NCBI GenBank assembly: GCA_000969725.1
Contig: JXSR01S008669.1
Length of the DNA stretch: 29,597 bases
Direction: 5' to 3' (one strand)
From: Ophiothrix spiculata
Lineage: Eukaryota; Echinodermata; Ophiuroidea; Amphilepidida; Ophiotrichidae
Part shown: positions 20,101 to 29,471 of the stretch, in pieces
Position numbering within the stretch: position 1 is the stretch's first letter
Layout: each line of letters begins with the position of its first letter
Translations under genes and position numbers: made by a program
Notes under the pieces: generated by a model
What the model saw: the letters and a program-made list of their open reading frames with translations, nothing else
Told to the model about the DNA's origin: nothing
The model's database searches: none

Positions 20101-23100
20101 ACTTACCCAGTCATCGTCATCGTCTGATTCTATAGGTTCAGGTGGGTTCTTCTTCAGCTCCCAAGCTACTGCAATCTACAACATATATGAAAAGTACAAT
20201 CATTTTTTGGAGCTTTTGGTATTGAAGAACATAACAAAATGTAAAGTAATATTTAATATCGTATGACATTCTTTCAGGAATCTACATGTAGAATGTCATC
20301 AATAAGGATAACAGTTGAATCCATTTTAAAATTTACAACGTTTATGATAAAAAAGTAGGGGTTACTTACGTAATAACGTTTCAATTTGTATGCGAATTAA
20401 TATGTCAACATAGAATACACGAGTTTCAAACCATGCAGATTCTGAACAGATCAAAAGTTCATGTCCAATCAATAAGCATTGATACGGGAATGCTTTGTTA
20501 ACCTAAGTGTACAATACTCTTCTCTACACATGCGCTGCTCAGCGCTACAAGGCGCAATAATCTTTAAACTGTATTCTTTAGACCTACCTCTTTGTTAACT
20601 TTCCTTTCAAACACCCAAATTAATATCCCCTGTGAAGGAATAGAATATGTATAAATGAAAAGTGCATCCATTAAACTCATCAGAATGGCTTACAGAACAA
20701 AATTCTGGCTTTGCCAAAGTTAAGTGGGCTTAAAATTCCATTGAATATACACAAGGATCTGACAGCCGATTGTGTCGTGAGGCGTGGAAAGGCATATGAA
20801 ACTCGGGGAGTAGATCCTGGCGGCAATAATTGAAATGCATGCCTGATCGAGGTTTTAGCCCCTAAAGATTGCTGCAGGACCTGATATAATCATGAGTCGA
20901 ATGTGCATAATTTGGTCACAATATAGTGAGACGACGTAGGTTTGCCAAAGGGAGGACTAAATTAACTGCCATTAGGTAATGTTAGACTTAGATTGTTCTG
21001 AAATCTTAATATTCTTCAATGACCCATGTTAATGTGGAGTTAGAATTATTTTTCACCAATCAAATTGTGAAATTTAAAGGAGCAACTCATGATTCACTTT
21101 TCACCCTCAAGGTTACCTCTATCAGAATTGAGTTTTTAAGCTTATAGGAATCGTCAACTGGTATATGTTACGATCCCAAAACCATTCTTTCATATGTGCT
21201 TGCATTTTTGAGAAAAGTGAGAAAATGTGTCATTTTCTAATTATTGTCGGGGCCCCGACAGTAATTACAACACAGTAGCCTATGGGGATTTAAAAAAAGC
21301 CGAAAAAGCTTGTAACTTGGAAACGAATCAAGTGAAATTTTCAGTATAGATTTATAATGTACTCTTCTTCTTATTTAGCTAAAAAGTAGGCGAGGTTTTT
21401 GTCACATCAAAATCATGAATTGCACCTTTAATGCCAGACAAAATGTGAATCGGAAACCATATATTTCGAAGAATCTACTTCGGATAAGTAACATAATAAA
21501 AGCAAGATTTTCTTTGACAATAATGAGTGATGCATCATAAAAAATATAGATAATGGACATGATGGGGTTCGTCACTTTATCAGTTACAGTCCATGTTCAG
21601 GAAATATTGATACAAATATTGCTGCTACAGTTTGCTTATAGCTTACTGCAATTAATCTGCCTTGTTATGTTCTCTCACCTGAAGTGCAAACAAAATGGCG
21701 AAGACATAGCCAATCATGGTATTGGTTAATGATAGCGTCGCTGCATACATAGTGATAAAGATGTCTACTTCAACCAATAAGTAGCAAATATTGGTACCCC
21801 TGTTTCGATAATAATAAAAAACACCAGCGTTTTTAGAAATAAATATTTTTAGACGTGATAATGACTAATGACAGTATTTGTCTTTAAAAATGTGACAACA
21901 ATGTCGCTTCATATCTTTTCTAAGTGATAATACCTTTAATAACTGTTTACCTGAATTTTTTGAACAAAAATGTTTTTGTAGAAATAAAAAAAAGAGGGTA
22001 CTCAAGGAAATAAATAGATTTTGAATAACTTTGAAAATTTGAAAACAACAACAAAAATAACGACAACAAAGAAAAAAACAAAAAAAAAAACAACAACAAC
22101 GCCATACCTTTTAATTTTGAATAGTATATAATAATTTATTTACAATTATAATAAAATAATAATTTTGTTTGTTTCAAATAATACAGCCCATACAGCAACA
22201 TAATGAAGGTACTGTTACCTTATTAAAAACCCTATAAAAACCATTCAAACGAATATAAGAAAATGTAAGAGACTAATAGTTTACGACATACTTACTTGAG
22301 TTTAAAGAGCTCCTCCTTTTCCCGCTCAAATAATGTCATTTTAGATGCCATTACACAGGCACGTAATGATATTAGCAAAAGTAATAGACTAACCTGTGTG
22401 AAAAAATATGAATATAGTGCTAAAATACAAAAGCAAAAAAAATAAAACACAAAAACAAACAAACAAAAACACTTGCAAGTAAAAGCAGCAGCATAAATTG
22501 AGCAGCTATATGCTCAAGACGTAATTTGTTAATAAGTAACATTAGAAACTTTTTGCAACATTTTCAACCATGAGAAGCAACACTTGCTAAGATAACTTGC
22601 TTCTTTCGGTGCTCGTTGATGGATATATTTCGGTAAAGGGTCCTTGATATTGTTTGCACAATTACAGGCAACCAATTGCAACGGACGATAAGTATAGAAA
22701 AATGCAAGCGTCTTAATATGACATGTATGCGTCTTCGTGTGAATATTATAAAACAAGTAAAAATATTTTCATTCAAAATTTTATCTGCTGGATACATGGT
22801 TCATTTACTCTTTTTTGAATATTCGTCTTTTACATTATGAGATACAGATTAGTACTCAGTTTGTGCATGGAAATCAGGTTATGATAATGATAATGATAAC
22901 ATTAAAATCTTGACTCTATATGGATTGTGAATGGATAAATTCTTTATAAGCTTTTATACTAAATTCAAAATGTGGTAAATACAAAATTAGCAGTTGGTAG
23001 CCTAAATTGTAAGAAAACTACCAACAAACAGTGGCGTAGTTCGGATTTTTGAAGGGGGGACCCCCGAATAAGTTGAGACGGGCGTAATTCTACATGCCTG

Positions 23101-26100
23101 CAGATGAAGTAAATTATTGTTTTCCAATATATATGTTAGGCACGCCAACCAAGTCTCACTGATTTGTATTCAGAATGTATCAAGTTCTCGTTGACACCGA
23201 ATTGCAAAGAATGGTCGATTTAAAAAAATGAACCTCATTCCTCATAAATTTCTTGTCTAGCATTTTTTCCAAATTTAATGTACTAGTCTGAATTGAAAAG
23301 TGATTGTCAATTGGTAGAAAATGAATATCCACTCGTATAATTATGGTAAATATGATTGTCAATTATTACAGTGAACGCTTTGAGTAAATTGTGCTACAAC
23401 CAAAATAATATAAGCGTGAAATAAACGTGACATAACGATGTGGAGCAGTCTCTTATATCGACTAAAGCATGAATAATAGATAGCTATTGGACAAGAACAA
23501 TACTTATCATGTGCATCGATCTAACTAGATCAATATCAATACTGGGGAAGGGGCAAGGGTATTATTATCTAACTCGTGTGTTTCAATGTATGTTATACAG
23601 TATGCCATGTTTGTTTGAATAATTTTACCTTGACAGTTTTATCAGGCGTTAACAGCTGACGGTAGTATTTCTTATTTAAGGTTTCTCAATAATTATGTTC
23701 GGATTGAAATGTATACGTAAGAGCTCTTCAGATGCATTCAACTGGTTTGTTTCACAAATATTAGGTCATGTGTTATCTATTGGGTAACCTAATAAAGCGG
23801 TGCAGTAACAAATTCCCTTACTGCACTATGTTTTTCATGTCGTAATTCCCTTATTTTATGGTAAAAATTATTTAACTTGGTATCAAATGAGAGAGGAATA
23901 GATATATTTTGATAAAAGGAAAACTATATGTGTTTAGCTAATTTGGTTTTTAATTGGGATTAATTAACGTGTTAATTAATCAAAGCGGTGGAGGATGAGG
24001 AGCCGGAGGATGAGGAGCTCCCAATTCACATAATTGGGTGTTATACCCACATATTTGCATAGATGTTCATAAGATTGGGACCCAAGGATACCATGGTGAG
24101 GGTACACATGTGACATAGAAATAAATGGAATTGAAGGTGATCTGGGTCATCTGGGGGCAAAAACCTCAATGATCAAGATAGGTACAAGTGGTTGGAAAAT
24201 ATGTCACTGTTTCCACATACTTTCATGAATTTTCATAAGACTAGGGTACTAGGATACCCCTTTAGGTGGTTGACATGTGTCATGACCAAATGGGGGTAAA
24301 ATTATTTTTATGGGTCATCTGGGGTCATTAATTTTCTAAGTTTAATCACCCTGAATAAGCGATTGGATAATTATTGAGAACATAAAAAAGGGGTTTATCT
24401 GGAAGATACTGGGTGGTAATTGTGATGTATGTAGCTATATTGAATATTAAGCAAGTTCTTGGTTACAAACATGACATCTAACTAAAATTTATTTTTGAAA
24501 TATTTCTTATGTTACACCCTGTATATTTTCTACACACCCTGTATAATGACCTTGAAACTATAATAGAATGATTCCTCCCTTTTTACCCTTTAAGAATATA
24601 TATATACTTGTCCTGAATAGTTTTAAGGTTGAAGTAACGCAAAGTGAAAACTCCAGATTTTGCGCATTTTCTGTGTGTTACCAAAAAGTAACCCAATTTA
24701 CGAAGCATGACCATTATAAAAATTCGCAGAACTCACATCATAACTGCCTGTCAAACCGCCAGAATGCTGACATTATTTTTATATTTCTTAATTTTATAGG
24801 AGTGAATTTATATTATACAGTGTTTCTATGAAAGATGTTTTTCGTTATGAAGATGCATTTAATGACACTCAGGTGTCACGTCTTTTTTCAACGACGAATG
24901 AGAAATAAATGTATGCTGAAGGTTTTAGTTGATCCTTCGTTATAAGGCTTACATCTGAAACTCCATAAGCTGTAATTTTGTTGTAATAATGGTCGTGTCC
25001 GCCATAATTAAAAATGTCTTATTTTTCTGAAGAATACAAACATATTTCAAGGAGTGTTTCATTTGATCAAAGTGCTAAATATCTGGGCCCAATTTCATAA
25101 AACCATTCTAAATTAGCAAGTAACTAGGACTTAGCAACATTCTAAATGGCTAGTTTGTTGCTTGTTAGAAATCAACTAAATTTCATTTCATAAAACCATT
25201 ATATGAACAATTCTTACTAGTTGCTTGCTAAAAGCAAGATAGAATGTTACAGTGATTGAACAAGGATTTAATATCATAATTACTTCCTAAGGACAATAGA
25301 AAGCACTTGAAATAAGAACAGTTCTAAATAGAAATCAATTTAAACAAGAATAGTTCTGAAAAGGATCATATAGGGCTACAGACCATTGGGGTATCGGTAA
25401 ACACAACATACAAAATATGCATAGCGCATAAAGATCTTTTTAAATGTTTGCTAGATACATAAAATATTTGAATTAAAGCTACGAAGAGAAGGCAAAGACT
25501 ATAAAGACTATACTGCGGATTTTCAAAAAGTGGACCTTTTGGAGAAAATTTTTTCGTTTTGGTCGACCCTAAACTAATTTGAGTGGTTTTGACAAAGTGA
25601 CAAGCACACTAAAAAAAAAGGGTTTTTAGCACTTTTGCAAGCATTTTGTGCAGTATTTTATTAAAAAACGACCTACATTTACATATTTTGGTGCTTTGGA
25701 TGTTCTTTTGGTGGACATTTAGGAACTTTTTGTGGACCTTTTTTGTACATTGTCAATTTTTTTTTTTTTTTTTGGTGGGGGGAGGGGTGCAAAGCCCCCA
25801 CCGCACCCCCCTGGCTACGGGCTTGCTTATAACAGACACATATTTTCGTCATGCAACTTACCACAGTAAAGAAATACATCGGATATTGAAAAGCAGACAT
25901 TATAGTTGCATCATTAGTATTAAGCCAACACCTATTAATATAAATAATAAGAGGGAGCAAATTTAGCAAGTGCTCGTACATGAGGTAAAGTTTCTCTCAG
26001 AGTTGTTTTTCTCTCATTCGCGGGGTTTTTCTTTCCGACGCTTGTTGTTAAGACCTTCTGCGTACTGATGCACTTATTTACGCACGTATTTGCAGAGCGT

Positions 26101-29100
26101 GATTTGTCAATTTCGATTGTTTATGCTCACGCTGTTGACGCACGCTGTTGACGCGTGCGTTAAGAGTGGCGTACACAACACGATTTGAAATGAAAAACCA
26201 CTTTGAGAAATAGTATACCCATGCGAATTTCGCATGGTAGAAACTTTATCGCACACGCATGAGCTGGTCATTGGCGGACACAATTTCCGAGGTTTTTAAC
26301 GCCCCCTTATTTTATGCACAAGGATATAGCCGCGTGAGTTTCTCCTCGAAGCCTGCGTATTTGTATGAGGCCAATGCAGATATTTAAAATTGCTCAAAAA
26401 TATACTAGTAATTTTGCTTTGCTTAATCTCAACATTTAATGTCACTTTGCACAAAGCATCATATCATGGAATGGAGATTTCGACATCCACTTCCCTTCGA
26501 TAAAAACTTTATGGCTCTCAGTAAGTTTTCAATTTTCCTATAACGTACCTTTGTCCTTCGCCGTATTTTTTATATCCTAAGCCTGCTGGTATTCCCACAA
26601 TGCATAGCGGTACACCTGAGAAAAAATGTGTAAAGAAACACGAATTTTTTAAATCTGCTACAAGGCAATTTACATAAACAAATGAACACACACATAAATG
26701 TTCGTTTTGAAAAAAACCAACCACGTTTTTATTTGAAGACTTTGAATTCAGAAGAGTTTTTTAGTTTTCAAAAGCGCAAATCAATTAGTACTAAAATAAA
26801 TTCCAATTGAAATCTATTATTTACCACTGTCCTCTCTAAGGATTTTGGATTTGTACCCCGGTTTTGTACCAAATTAGGACATCAATAAATCGTTAAATCT
26901 GTAAACTGAAGCCTGAAATTTGAATAAAAATAAATAAACTAGAAATGAACGTTGTGTAACCTAAAGCTCAAGCTGTGTTCTTTTTAAAGAAATCTTAATT
27001 GCGCAAATGCTTAAGTTTATAACAGATTATAACTTCTATATATTCTCAATCAACTAAGATGGTGGAGGCTTGTAAACTTACCCCATCCGATGAAAACACA
27101 AAATCCCCAATGGATTTCTCTTTTGGTAAAGTCGGTTAGTCTTGTGAATAATATTAAACTGATGATAAAAAGCCATGTAAATGTTGACATAGTGAAGAGA
27201 TGCATGCCAATACCAACACCCATACACGACCACTGTAACATAGGAGAAAAATAATTAAATTATTATAATCTTGATTCTCACTCTAGATATTGTGGACGAT
27301 CGCAAGTTAGCTTGTCTAGTATAATATTTTTTTTTTCATTCAGTCCATTCTCAATTCAATTTTTTCCTTAACCTAAATCCTGGTGTAGGTTTTGTTTCCA
27401 TCATAAACGGTCCATCCTGGATATGGAAACCTCCAAGAAAAACGAAAATCCTCAAAAAAGTATAAGTTATCAAAATCTATAGTTCCAGGGTACGTTTTCT
27501 CATTTTTTGCTTCATTCTTTAGTTTTAAAAATACTTGTCTAAAAAAGCCCAAAGGAAAAAGAAAAAAGAAAAAAATAACCGAATAAAAAAAAAATTCTAA
27601 AGCGATTTTTAGCATACTTAGAAAACTTAAGAAATTAATCAAAAATTGAACTATCCTTCAGTGTGCGCAGAACAAATTTATTGGATTCATCTTAAGTAAA
27701 GATTCTTTATACCATATTTGTGTTTAAGACCACACAGATTTAGGAATTCTAAGTGTGAGGAATAGGGCAAAACACATTTGTCTCAATCATATTTCTAATA
27801 TCACGAGTATGGTCCTACATATTTAGAAAACACTTTTACTACATTAATACCAAATCAAAATCCTGTAAAAGAATATCTCTTGCAAAATTTTACCTTTTGA
27901 CTGTGCAATATTGGAAAGCTGGTTCTCTATGTTCCCCATAATACATTATTTAGGTAAGGGGTTGCATTAATAGTTTTTTTCCTGATGGGGTTTTGAGTTG
28001 CTTCTCTTGATTTTTAGCTCCAGAATCATAGTAAATCTGCTTCTCCACAAATTAACTTTTGAGGGTTTTTATACATTGTATGTTTATTAATTTAAAATGT
28101 ATTTAAACGATACAGGGTTCATTTGGAAGAGCCCCTTTTAGGGTTTAAAGGTTTTTATATTCATATCTTTTATTCATGAGTCCCATATATTGTTGTATTT
28201 GTATGTATATTTTGTTTAGCTTTTGATGTACGTTTTAGTTGTATATGTTTTTTACTTTTTTGTTGTTGAATTGCACTTGTACGATTTTTTTATGTTATCA
28301 AACATGACTATACAGGGTGTCCCAGAAAAAGCCTTACAATCTTTGCGTGTAATTTTCTTAGTAATTAGAAAGTATGTAAAGAGTGTATTGTATAGCCCAT
28401 TCAATCGGTAGTGTACAACAATAGTTATGCTTTGTCAAATATTTGGATGGGAAATTTTCTGGTCCAATTTTGTAAGTTCCCCTTGAGTGAAGCTCTAGAA
28501 AAGCATTGTCATTGATCTGCCCACTCAACCGTAACAATGTTTACTAATATTTTATGTGCATGGTCTCTTTTATCTGTGCTGAAAAAATGAACAAATTCGA
28601 TGTAAAAATCAGAGAGATATAATATATATTCCATTGTTATTCCATTCAAAAACACCCCTAGTTTATGGCCAAAAATCATGGAATCGAACCAGACAAAATC
28701 CAACCAAATAGTTGATTAAACATAACTTTTGTTTTGCACTACCGATTGAAATGAAACAAAAACAAACGGTATCTGAAAGTTCACGCTTAATGGGCTATAA
28801 AATGCAACCATTACATGTATACTTTCTGACTATCAGTTAAACCCAAGAAAATTAGAGGTAAATATTGTAAGTCTTTCATGGGACACCCTGTAATGTGCTC
28901 ATTTGGCTGATAAGCAACTCTTGTACGTGTCCTTACCTCATTTATTTCAGAAAAGTAGCTCCCTCCAATGATGAAACCGACCATAATGAAACTGAAGATG
29001 AAATTGATTTGTGAAAGTCTACGTTTGCGGTCCATTGTACTAAAGAAGAATACAAAAGTACAAATGAATTATTAGTTATTTATGGGGCACTCCACACGGT

Positions 29101-29471
29101 AGCATCAAATCGAGATGCATCTAGATTAATTTACATTTCCGAAGATAGTGCAGATTATGTTCACACGCGCGTCAATCTGGCTTTACTATCGTTGCGCGTA
29201 TTGACGTTTGCTGAAATTCAGTTTAATCTAGATGCATCTGGATGTGCGAAGTACAGATTGAATTGCCCGTGTGGAGAGACCCTATATTCACCAAAGATAT
29301 TTACTTATGATTTCAATTAGTTCAATTCTATGATTGAAATTGATATCATATCAAACTTAATATATGCATTGCCCAAGGGAACTATTGAGTCATTGTCCAA
29401 CGTCAGTAATTGGCCCTGATAGTGACAAGGAATGCTACTTACTAATACAGGGCAGTTAATTCTCGTTTGAT
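16324..29471 (-). CDS. Gene A: adhesion-type GPCR, 3' part (7TM region and cytoplasmic tail)
   Basis: Seven-transmembrane receptor of the secretin/adhesion class, 5' end beyond the window. Exons in transcript order: 29471-29443, 29039-28937, 27232-27082, 26615-26549, 25931-25862, 22393-22296, 21799-21679, 20629-20588, 20175-20107, 18760-18677, 17133-16324. All ten junctions use GT-AG sites and keep one frame, giving 547 residues plus a TAG stop. Family marks: WSC before TM3 and RCWL in ECL2 (the conserved disulfide pair), TFTWLF in TM3, FIGWGVPL entering TM4, GYKKYGEG before the ECL2 Cys, YVFAILFALQG in TM7, then VNKE and AWELKK. Residues 228-547 form a tail that is acidic, then Ser/Lys/Arg-rich, then very acidic with many tyrosines. 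Such receptors normally have an autoproteolytic GAIN/GPS ectodomain before TM1; it is not in this window. The assignment to the adhesion class is firm; the subfamily is not determined. Confidence 0.9.
17586..18602. mobile_element. About 1-kb element with 25-bp terminal inverted repeats
   Basis: GGGTGTATCAAAATTCTTTG (plus TACCC) at 17586-17610 is repeated exactly inverted at 18579-18602. Similarity continues weakly inward (TATTTTCA-type, AATATT). It fills most of the last intron of gene A. No transposase frame was recognised, so it is either non-autonomous or a decayed DNA transposon. Confidence 0.6.
18677..18760 (-). CDS. Gene A exon: acidic cytoplasmic tail segment
   Basis: An 84-nt phase 0-0 exon (acceptor TTAATTTTGCAG, donor GTAAAG). 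It encodes LYDEDGMLIEDLSDSDLEDE then ESRPGTAR. SDSD and SDLEDE are typical casein-kinase-2-type acidic serine sites. No domain is recognised. It keeps the frame between the helix-8 exon and the terminal exon. Confidence 0.8.
18895..19055 (-). mobile_element. LINE 3'-end remnant with microsatellite tail
   Basis: On the minus strand the sequence runs ATATTGAAATAAAGTTTGAT and then a TTGAT/TTTGAT repeat. This is the typical 3' end of L2/RTE-like LINEs in marine invertebrates. The copy is short and non-coding. It sits in the gene A intron between the two acidic-tail exons. Confidence 0.4.
19492..19520. repeat. (ATTG)n microsatellite
   Basis: About seven near-perfect copies of ATTG with one interruption (GACTG), in the gene A intron. 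Confidence 0.8.
20107..20175 (-). CDS. Gene A exon: helix 8 and first acidic part of the tail
   Basis: A 69-nt exon in phase 0 on both sides (acceptor TATGTTGTAG, donor GTAAGT). It encodes IAVAWELKKNPPEPIESDDD and DDW. The AW after NKE matches the helix-8 pattern of adhesion GPCRs. A second AG eight bases downstream (GATTGCAG) would start on TAG, so the first acceptor is preferred. Confidence 0.82.
20588..20629 (-). CDS. Gene A exon: TM7 end
   Basis: A 42-nt exon in phase 0 on both sides (acceptor CCTTCACAG, donor GTAGGT). It encodes GILIWVFERKVNKE, matching the family QGxFIFxFHCxxNKEV at the end of TM7 and the start of helix 8. The preceding exon supplies the Gln. This small exon is anchored by exact phase agreement and the NKE motif. 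Confidence 0.85.
21074..21431. mobile_element. Foldback element with TTAAAGG ends and a central GC palindrome
   Basis: The ends TTAAAGGAGCAACTCATGAT and the complement of TTAAAGGTGCAATTCATGAT bound about 358 bp. TTAA-containing ends recall piggyBac-type targets, but the TTAA may belong to the repeat itself. Near the middle is a perfect 16-bp palindrome TGTCGGGGCCCCGACA. It lies in the gene A intron upstream of the TM7-end exon. Confidence 0.6.
21679..21799 (-). CDS. Gene A exon: TM6, ECL3, first half of TM7
   Basis: A 121-nt exon (acceptor ATTATCGAAACAG, donor GTGAGA), phase 0 out. It reads GTNICYLLVEVDIFITMYAA, then TLSLTNTMIG, then YVFAILFALQ. The TM7 half is a close match to the family block YLFAILNSLQG. 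The TM6 half has the expected length but lacks the usual LLPxLGLTWxFG: the Pro and Trp are absent and two acidic residues (Glu, Asp) sit mid-helix. Confidence 0.88.
22296..22393 (-). CDS. Gene A exon: TM5 end and ICL3
   Basis: A 98-nt exon (acceptor TTTTTTCACACAG, donor GTAAGT). It encodes VSLLLLLISLRACVMASKM, completing TM5, then the charged ICL3 TLFEREKEELFKL. The last codon is completed by the first base of the next exon, giving the Lys of the LKGT motif found at the ICL3/TM6 boundary in this family. Confidence 0.85.
23030..23080 (+). repeat. Fragment of a GTGGCGTAG-type repeat
   Basis: CAGTGGCGTAG followed by GGATTTTTGAAGGGGGGACC is a motif seen at the start of common dispersed repeats in marine invertebrates. 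Only a short piece is present. Confidence 0.35.
24047..24345. repeat. Two diverged tandem copies of a ~166-bp unit
   Basis: CCACATA-TTT-CAT followed by TTCATAAGA-T-GG, then GGATACC, CATGTG and a GGTCATCTGGGG stretch occurs once from 24047 and again from 24213. The spacing is 166 bp. The copies are clearly related but diverged. A GGAGGATGAGGAG doublet and a 7-bp-arm palindrome CCCAATT/AATTGGG precede them. Confidence 0.6.
24510..24546. repeat. Solo mariner-type end sequences
   Basis: TTACACCCTGTATA and ACACACCCTGTATAATG occur 23 bases apart. ACCCTGTA is the outer part of the ends of the element at 28313-28890, so these may be remnants of a related insertion. Confidence 0.35.
25085..25255. repeat. 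Dispersed repeat with GGGCCCAATTTCATAAA
   Basis: GGGCCCAATTTCATAAAACC begins a motif common in marine invertebrate repeats. TTTCATAAAACCATT recurs about 93 bp later, and the segment is rich in TAGTTGCTTGCTA-like half palindromes. Ends not fixed. Confidence 0.4.
25660..25830 (-). repeat. GGCTACGGGC-type dispersed repeat
   Basis: On the minus strand GCAAGCCCGTAGCCAGG is followed by a G-rich tract, CTTTGCACCCC and then poly-A. This is the end of a very common marine-invertebrate dispersed repeat. It lies about 30 bases inside the intron after the ECL2 exon of gene A. It makes spurious open frames on both strands. Confidence 0.55.
25862..25931 (-). CDS. Gene A exon: ECL2 cysteine and TM5 start
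   Basis: A 70-nt exon (acceptor TTTATATTAATAG, donor GTAAGT). The codon split with the previous exon gives Arg, then CWLNTNDATIMSAFQYPM and YFFTV. CWL is the hallmark ECL2 motif of class B2 receptors, and the Pro-containing helix that follows is TM5. It ends in phase 0. A repeat insertion (25740-25830) lies close behind its donor. Confidence 0.9.
26549..26615 (-). CDS. Gene A exon: TM4 and start of ECL2
   Basis: A 67-nt exon (acceptor TTTTTTCTCAG, donor GTACGT) encoding VPLCIVGIPAGLGYKKYGEG and QR. Together with the preceding FIGWG it forms the adhesion-GPCR TM4 signature GWGxPxxxVGIxA followed by the YxxYG motif. The phases (two leading bases, two trailing bases) fit both neighbours. Confidence 0.9.
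27082..27232 (-). CDS. Gene A exon: TM3, ICL2, start of TM4
   Basis: A 151-nt exon (acceptor CCTATGTTACAG, donor GTAAGT), phase 0 in and phase 1 out. It starts WSC, whose Cys is the conserved TM3 partner of the ECL2 cysteine, then MGVGIGMHLFTMSTFTWLFI. This parallels the family pattern C-x-hydrophobic-LHYFFLAAFxWML, with the His and Trp kept. It continues with the loop TRLTDFTKREIHWG and FCVFIGWG, the standard start of TM4. Confidence 0.9.
27233..28936 (-). other. Gene A intron between TM2 and TM3 exons
   Basis: 1704 nt, containing the mariner-like element at its 5' side. A minus-strand open stretch at 27642-27373 (89 codons, Phe-rich then YPGTIDFDNLYFFEDF) has no splice support and is not needed for the receptor frame. 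Confidence 0.7.
28313..28890. mobile_element. Mariner-like foldback element with CAGGGTGTCCCA ends
   Basis: 578 bp flanked by TA on both sides (28311-28312, 28891-28892). Ends CAGGGTGTCCCA, typical of Tc1/mariner elements, continue as diverged inverted arms of about 250 bp (CTTACAAT, TAATTTTCTT, AGAAAGTAT, TATAGCCCATT, CAATCGGTAGTG in the same order). No transposase. It begins 46 bases inside the intron after the TM2 exon. Confidence 0.7.
28937..29039 (-). CDS. Gene A exon: ICL1 and TM2
   Basis: A 103-nt exon with acceptor TTCTTCTTTAG and donor GTAAGG. It encodes TMDRKRRLSQ, a basic intracellular loop, then the hydrophobic TM2 INFIFSFIMVGFIIGG and SYFSEINE of extracellular loop 1. It ends in phase 0 and joins directly to WSC of the next exon, reproducing the usual spacing between TM2 and the TM3 cysteine. 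An ATG occurs near its start (MDRKRR), but it is internal to the receptor fold and need not be the start codon. Confidence 0.85.
29084..29282. mobile_element. Foldback element with CTCCACACGG ends
   Basis: 199 bp. The ends GGGGCACTCCACACGG and the complement of GGGTCTCTCCACACGG are flanked by TAT on each side. A second inverted block GATGCATCTAGATTA lies inside. It sits in the intron between the candidate micro-exon and the TM2 exon. Confidence 0.65.
29443..29471 (-). CDS. Gene A candidate micro-exon (end of TM1 / intracellular loop 1)
   Basis: A 29-nt exon between a good acceptor (TTTTGCAATTTTACAG) and a good donor (GTAAGT). Read in phase 0 it gives IKRELTALY and two extra bases. These pair with the single leading base of the next exon to make a Tyr codon, so the frame runs into TMDRKRR. 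The other two phases meet stops (TAA inside this exon, or TAG soon after the join). The position matches the TM1 exit/ICL1 of adhesion GPCRs. The peptide is less hydrophobic than a TM1 end usually is, so the true upstream exon could instead lie further right, beyond the window. Confidence 0.5.

Larger units (their letters stand above)
22394..25861 (-). other. Gene A intron within TM5 (largest)
   Basis: 3468 nt. It holds several repeat fragments listed separately (23030, 24047, 24510, 25085, 25660) and ATGATA-type short repeats near 22880. No additional exon is needed: the flanking exons join in phase 0 and rebuild TM5. Confidence 0.75.

Noticed and set aside
27373..27642. 89-codon minus-strand frame in the TM2-TM3 intron
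   Set aside because: The TM2 and TM3 exons join in exact phase with the normal family spacing. The frame has no splice sites and is mostly Phe-rich AT-biased sequence.
28660..28690. GGTTCGATTCC on the minus strand, like a tRNA B box
   Set aside because: It is inside the mariner-like element arm, with no A box or cloverleaf around it.
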